From: Prinsepia uniflora
Taxonomy: Eukaryota; Streptophyta; Magnoliopsida; Rosales; Rosaceae
Direction: 5' to 3'
DNA: 64,000 nt
Assembly: GCA_032719365.1 (NCBI GenBank)
Contig: CM064874.1
Coordinates: 44,046,271-44,110,270 of the forward strand
Shown here: in pieces, positions 59,422 to 64,000 of the stretch
How the letters are laid out: every line of letters starts with the position of its first letter
Numbering within the stretch: the first letter of the stretch is position 1
Translations under genes and position numbers: made by a program
Notes under the pieces: generated by a model
Told to the model about the DNA's origin: nothing
What the model saw: the letters and a program-made list of their open reading frames with translations, nothing else
Database searches by the model: none

Positions 59422-59835
59422 CTAGGTGTTGGTTGCCCTGGTGTAGATCTGCTGGCTCGCGTGAGCAGAGACCATCCTAATCGACCCTTTCGCCATCAAC
59501 TCCCTTATGGCCTTCCTCGCCAGCGATCCATTGACCCTCAGACGGTCGGAAAGAATCGAGGGGGTGATCAGTTTGTACTTGGGCGCCTCAGAGAGAAGCT
59601 TGTCGTACGTACCCTGGTCGAAGAGGACCATGTTATTCACCTTCTCCTTTTGCTTGCCCTTGCTCCACTTCTTCTTCTTCTGCTTTCCTCCGCCAGACTT
59701 CGCTGGCTTCGATGACGGCGGCGGTGCCTTGTCTTTCTTCGGTGCCTGCAAATAAACTCAGTGTGTTAGATTTCATCGTATGGAGATAACGTAGTATCAG
59801 CCGAGAAAGAAAGAGGAGATCAATTTCCATACCAT
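59422..59835 (-). CDS. RPS25: 40S ribosomal protein S25 (eS25)
   Basis: Two coding exons are read on the minus strand: the start codon alone at 59835-59833, an 87-bp intron 59832-59746 (GTATGG...TTTGCAG), then 59745-59422. The joined frame is 108 codons, the usual plant length, beginning M-APKKDKAPPP. A Lys-rich N-terminal tail (KQKKKKWSKGKQKEK) precedes the winged-helix body LITPSILSDRLRVNGSLARK and the ending QQIYTRATNT. It is part of the small ribosomal subunit head. The donor site directly after ATG explains why a naive frame starts a few bases inside the intron. No stop or shift is seen, so it looks functional, the only such gene here. Confidence 0.95.
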
Positions 59836-60001
59836 CGGATCCGATTACGATAGCAGAGACAGAGAATGCGAGAGGAGGCTCGAGGGCTCGGGGGCTGCGG
59901 AAGGGAGCGCGTGATTGAGGAAGCTATATGAAGAACTTTGCAATAATTTTTTACCTAGGGTACATAAACTCAACGTCGTTTCGCTACTTCTTTGCTCCTA
60001 T

Positions 60002-60059
60002 TGGGCTTCTATTTGGCCAGCCCATTTGAACCGAAAGAGCCGCCACATATTTAGGCCCA
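60002..60059 (-). promoter_or_regulatory. Site II (TGGGCY) promoter motifs of RPS25
   Basis: Three motifs are present 165-225 bp upstream of the start codon: TGGGCT at 60002-60007, AGCCCA at 60019-60024 and GGCCCA at 60054-60059. TGGGCC/T elements are typical of plant ribosomal-protein promoters and respond to growth signals. The function here is inferred from motif and position. Confidence 0.65.
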
Positions 60060-61260
60060 GAACTCCAATTAGAAATAGTCAAATGGATTTTTTTGAGCGT
60101 GTGGATAAACTTTTACCCTACATGGGTACAAATAGGTTTTATACCCATTCAGACTCATCCTCAACTTTTGAGAGTTTACCCAAACCCTACCCATTGGGTA
60201 ATGAATACCCATGACATTTTACATTTATTTTCTCCTTTCAATTTTTTTTTCTTGTGTTTTATTTTGTTTTAACTTTTAATTTTTTTATACCTTTCAATTT
60301 ATTTTGCCTTTCATTTTTCTTTTTACTTTTCATTTTTCTTTTACTTTTTTTTAAACTTTTTTTTACTTTCATTTGTCTTCAACTTTTTATTTTTAACTTC
60401 TAATATTTTTTTCCTTTGAATTTTGTTTGCTTTTTTTTTTTTGCTTTTCATTTTTTTCAAATCCTCTCAATTTTCTATTAGAGTTTCTGTTATAATTCAT
60501 CTTGAAATTTAAAGTGAGAATTAGTAAATGATCAATTTACTCTTCTATTTGTAATTATCAAAATTTGTCGAGTTGATCAAGACTAGTGAATGAGTTATTT
60601 GAGAACTTGACTCTGAAAACTTTCCAATTAAATGAAGAATGAATAGTAAATGTCGAAATGGAATTCAAAACTTGAAAAAAAAACTCATTAAAAATTTTAT
60701 TATAAACAACTTTTAAGAATTTATAAAACACCCTTTAAATTATTTCATGGTTGTGAAATCTTAAAAAATTTATAATTTACTTTGATTTTTGTTAAATCAT
60801 TTAAAATGAATTATTTAAGTTCTTTAAAAAAATTGATGTTAATATAAATTCGTAACATTTTTGTGTATAATTTTTTTGATGTTAGATGAAATAACTGATA
60901 TTTAATTGAAATAAAGTAATAGTAAATAATAATACCTAATAAATAATAATAATAATAGTAAGAATAGAAAGAAAAAAAATTAGTAAATGCAAGAAAGTGT
61001 TAAAAATTTATAGATAATTTGAAGAATGGATAAATAATATACTTTGAATTTAATGGGTATTAAATACCCTCAATACCCCTGGGTAAACCCTTACCCTATA
61101 TCCATTAAATGATGGGTAAATTTTTACCCATCTAATTTCTACCCATTTCAACAATACCCATGGGTACCCATACCCATGGATAATTATGCCCATCCCTAAC
61201 TCCAATCCCTTTCGGATCAGACTACAACACAATACATTTTTATCCTTAATATTTCAGACT
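60060..61260. other. AT-rich region bracketed by TACCCA-rich ends
   Basis: Both ends (60110-60215 and 61045-61200) are dense in TTTACCC, TACCCAT and ATGGGTA words. Between them are T-runs and AT-rich sequence with no frame. On the minus strand the right end reads TAGGGATGGGCATAATTAT, which resembles hAT-type transposon ends (TAGGGxTGGGCA), but no matching left end or 8-bp duplication was found. Confidence 0.35.
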
Positions 61261-62152
61261 ATAAATATTTCTTTTTATTTTATAGTGGGAAGGCTAAGTT
61301 CGGCTGCTATGTTTGAGCATGTCTACTAGGAGCAATATGGTTAGGACTAGACATGATGTGACCTCTAGCCTTTGTGTTAATTTGAGTTTCTAACCCAAAA
61401 AACTTTGGATTGGGCAAGGCTTATTCTTGGGCAAGAATTGCTTCTTTCTATGCCCAAGCTAGGATGGTGGCCCACCAAACAAAGTGCAACTCACTTGTTT
61501 CTTTAACGGCTATTTGCTCCTTCGCTTGCAATGAAGCCCTCGTCGACCAGAAATTACCATTTCAGGCTGAGTTCCAAGCTTTTCTCAAATCCTCACAACT
61601 CAACTACTTTTTACAAATTTATAGCCAATAATTATCTACTCAAATCGAGGAATCCAATTATAAGATCCAAATTGAAAACCATCACCTGTGGTGGCCTGAA
61701 AATCAATCGAAAGTCGAAAAACCAATTTTCTTTCCCAGCTTGCTGCCCTGCGTATGATGGTCGATGTTCTCGATCGTTGGTATGGCTAGACTTGTGGGAA
61801 TGAGATGAAGAAAATGATATCAGTGTGAGGGTCTGGTCACCGTCAAACTCCAACTCAAACACCCTCTTTCATAAAAAAAGATTATGTCACTATAGTCCTT
61901 TAAGATTGGGACTCGTCATAGAATAGGATTCAAAGCCATGAACACCAACAACCTTGGTAGCATCGCCCATGATTTTGTTCAGCCTAGGTCTCACGACCAC
62001 AATTAATCGATGCATCCTAGCGAGACGAGCTAAGCCATGCCCTATTCTATTATCAGCATGCATTATGGTGCATGAATAAGAGAGAAATCGATGTGGCTCC
62101 AAGTCTGGGTGGACTAGATTTCGACTCACTCAGGTAAGAAATTGACTTCATT
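61261..62152. other. Unassigned sequence before SL6
   Basis: Two short plus-strand frames (61410-61631, 61531-61803) lack family features. A minus-strand frame at 62129-61890 is likewise unconvincing. No gene or element could be supported. Confidence 0.35.
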
Positions 62153-62705
62153 TGAAAAGACCGTCCCCTGAGGAACATTGATAACCATGTCCGGTCCTGC
62201 TTTCGTCTAACAAGTCAACTGAAGTTCCCAAATTACCCTCAGTACTTGCCAAACAAGGGATGACCATACCTGTGCCCACTCATGCCTCCACCTCTCGACC
62301 AGCCTCGATCCTTGCGCCACGATCTGGAAGGTCAATAAAACACAAAAGGTGTGAGTGGACAAAAATAAATCAGTTATAAAACATGTTTACAGAAAGAACA
62401 TTTCTACCATCCACGTAAAACCAATGCATGCATTCGAAAACCATTTCACAATCCATTCCATTTCTAGTATAAGAAAACCGTGTATGAAAATCAAAATCAT
62501 TTTCCTTTTTTTCAAACCTCGGGCCTTAGCCCTAAATCATAACCACGGGGCCTCACCCCAAAATCATGAATCAAAATTCAAGTACAGAATATAACCCAAA
62601 ATCCATCAGACTACATAAACCGGGCCATCGCCCAACACATCCGAAAACATCGGAAATCAAGAGTAAATCACAAGTCAATCAATCTGCTAGATCTCAAGTG
62701 CGCCC

Positions 62706-62946
62706 GAATCTTTAAACTCAAAACCATACGCATAATCAGGCCTTCCCGGGATATCAACGAGTCTTTAAACTCAAAACACAATCAATAGACCTCGGGGGGG
62801 GGGGGGGGGGGGGGGGGTATCATAATCGAGTCTTTAAACTCAAAACATATCAATCCAGGTCCCCCCCCTGGGTCAATCAACCGAGTCTTTAAACTCAAAA
62901 CCAGATCCATCGGTTTTTCTTTTCCTTTTTCCGGGTCTTTAAACCC
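62706..62946. repeat. GAGTCTTTAAACTC repeats in SL6
   Basis: Five units, the last GGGTCTTTAAACCC with paired changes on both sides, as in SL4. Confidence 0.9.
62794..62817. repeat. Poly-G run
   Basis: 24 consecutive G. The length may be a sequencing or assembly artefact. Confidence 0.9.
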
Positions 62947-64000
62947 AAAACCAATTTTCAATCAACAGTGAAACCACAGAAAATCTATCTCCGAATTTCA
63001 CATTCAAATCTCAAATCATATCCATCATCCATTTCCAAATCCGAATTCAGGACCATCATTCCGTAAGATAGCATCCGGAATAATCGTTCCGAACCTAAAT
63101 CCAGAAATCCACTTTCACGTTTCCGAAACCCGAAATCTCGTTCATCAAAACCACTATTATGAACTGGGCATCAAGCCCGAAATCACCTTTCCAAAATCCG
63201 TTTTAAATCTTTGAAATCATATTTCAAATCTCAAATTCAAATCATCAAAATCATGGTCAAATAACAACATACTCGAAATCTCGTAAAACGTGCAAATCTG
63301 TAATAATCTCGAAATACGTGCCAAAATCGTAAATCATACTCACAATCATAATCAAAACATTATCAAAAAATGATATGCACAAATCATATAAAATCATTCA
63401 TTAAAACATCATCAAAACATAGGAGAAACCATAGTCTCAAAATACTTGCAATTACGTATTGCATATCGAAATATGTATAAATACGGAAATCGTAATTACC
63501 ATAAGCATAAACATAGAAATCATAAATATAAGGCATAGAAAACGATTATGCATGCATTGAAAATTAGAAAAACAAAGTCCACTCACACACCGTTCAAACT
63601 GCTCGCTCCCGAGTTGTACGTTTTTCCGTAAATTCCAGAAATCATAGTTCCTGTCCAAAATCAATATCGAGGGTCACTAACACTCCAACATACTTCATAT
63701 AATTTTTCCCAATTTTCTAAACACCATCGAAACGATATCCGATTTCCTCGAAACTAGTGCCAAAATGTTCTTTACATTAAAAGGAACAAGTTTCATGTTG
63801 AACTCACCTCAAAATTCGGTCACACGCGCTCCCATGCGCCGCCGTGAGTGGCTGCGGGTGAAGCTCACGCGCTGCTACAGTAAACTACTATTCATCGTCT
63901 CTGTAACTCGATTACCTGCTAAACGGGTCATTTAACCCGTGTATTGACCAGGTCGAATCACTACGAATTGCAACTCGTTTTCTTCAATTTATTTAGTTAA

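Larger units (their letters stand above)
62153..64000 (-). mobile_element. SL6: SL-family LTR running off the right edge
   Basis: It aligns in layout with SL2 and SL4. Arms are GTGAGTGGAC at 62351-62360 and GTCCACTCAC at 63577-63586, with GCATGC-type motifs inside each arm (62427, 63551). The repeat array lies at 62706-62946. A CACGCG...GCTGCGGGTGAAGCTCACGCG stretch near 63830-63870 matches SL1 (2110-2150) and SL2 (16265-16325). The left border at about 62153 is an estimate. The TGTAACGACCC end lies outside the window, so solo status cannot be tested. Confidence 0.75.

Noticed and set aside
61410..61803. Two overlapping short plus-strand frames
   Set aside because: Short, without motifs, and in a region with no promoter or splice evidence noticed.
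62794..62817. Poly-G as a G-quadruplex regulatory element
   Set aside because: A single homopolymer of 24 G is more simply slippage or an assembly artefact; the poly-C run at 22138 likewise.

Overview
This 64 kb window looks like transposon-rich chromosomal DNA of a flowering plant, probably a dicot. The signs are spliced nuclear genes with GT-AG introns, a plant 40S ribosomal protein S25 gene, F-box and geranylgeranyl diphosphate synthase relics, Ty3/gypsy elements of the Tat type (dual RNase H) and Cassandra elements carrying 5S rRNA-like sequence. I cannot name the species. The only protein-coding gene that looks intact is RPS25 at 59.4-59.8 kb on the minus strand.

Layout. 0-12.2 kb holds the 3' part of Tat element 'A': protease, reverse transcriptase, RNase H, second RNase H, integrase, then a spliced antisense gene, a 110-bp tandem array and the 3' LTR. 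A 3.4 kb solo LTR ('SL1') splits its protease region. 12.2-13.3 kb is a coiled-coil gene relic, FRIGIDA-like by impression. 13.3-18.6 kb is Tat element 'B' (5' LTR, PBS, gag), split by SL2 and cut off at the protease. 18.6-21.2 kb holds F-box fragments around the 3' end of a third Tat copy ('C'). 21.2-27.1 kb is a chain of two gag-protease-only copia-like units (LTR-gag-LTR-gag-LTR), one hit by a Cassandra LTR. 27.5-34.3 kb is a gypsy element 'G' with both LTRs and a matching 5-bp duplication. It has gag but no pol, an antisense reading frame ending in a repeat array, and a truncated SL copy. 35.5-36.3 kb is a complete Cassandra. 37.1-54.6 kb is a large minus-strand element 'H'. It keeps gag and protease, has lost the rest of pol, and carries a plant-mobile-domain gene plus small coiled-coil ORFs on the plus strand. 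SL4, SL5 and another Cassandra LTR sit inside it. 55-57.5 kb carries F-box and GGPPS pseudogenes. 59.4-60.1 kb is RPS25 with its promoter. 60.1-62.1 kb is AT-rich sequence without a recognisable gene. SL6 runs from about 62.15 kb off the right edge.

Two themes tie the window together. First, three different gypsy elements (A, G, H) carry antisense genes between gag/pol and the 3' LTR, of three unrelated types. In A the antisense gene has its own TATA box, three introns and a poly(A) signal. Second, six copies of one long LTR family (SL) are present, and no complete element is seen. Five of the six show a conserved layout: an inverted GTGAGTGGAC / GTCCACTCAC pair next to GCATGC-type motifs, enclosing a copy-specific region that in three copies holds short hairpin-forming tandem repeats. 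Hairpin-forming arrays also occur before the 3' LTR of elements A, C and G.

All reading was by eye. Element borders are firm where a target-site duplication is quoted and approximate elsewhere.
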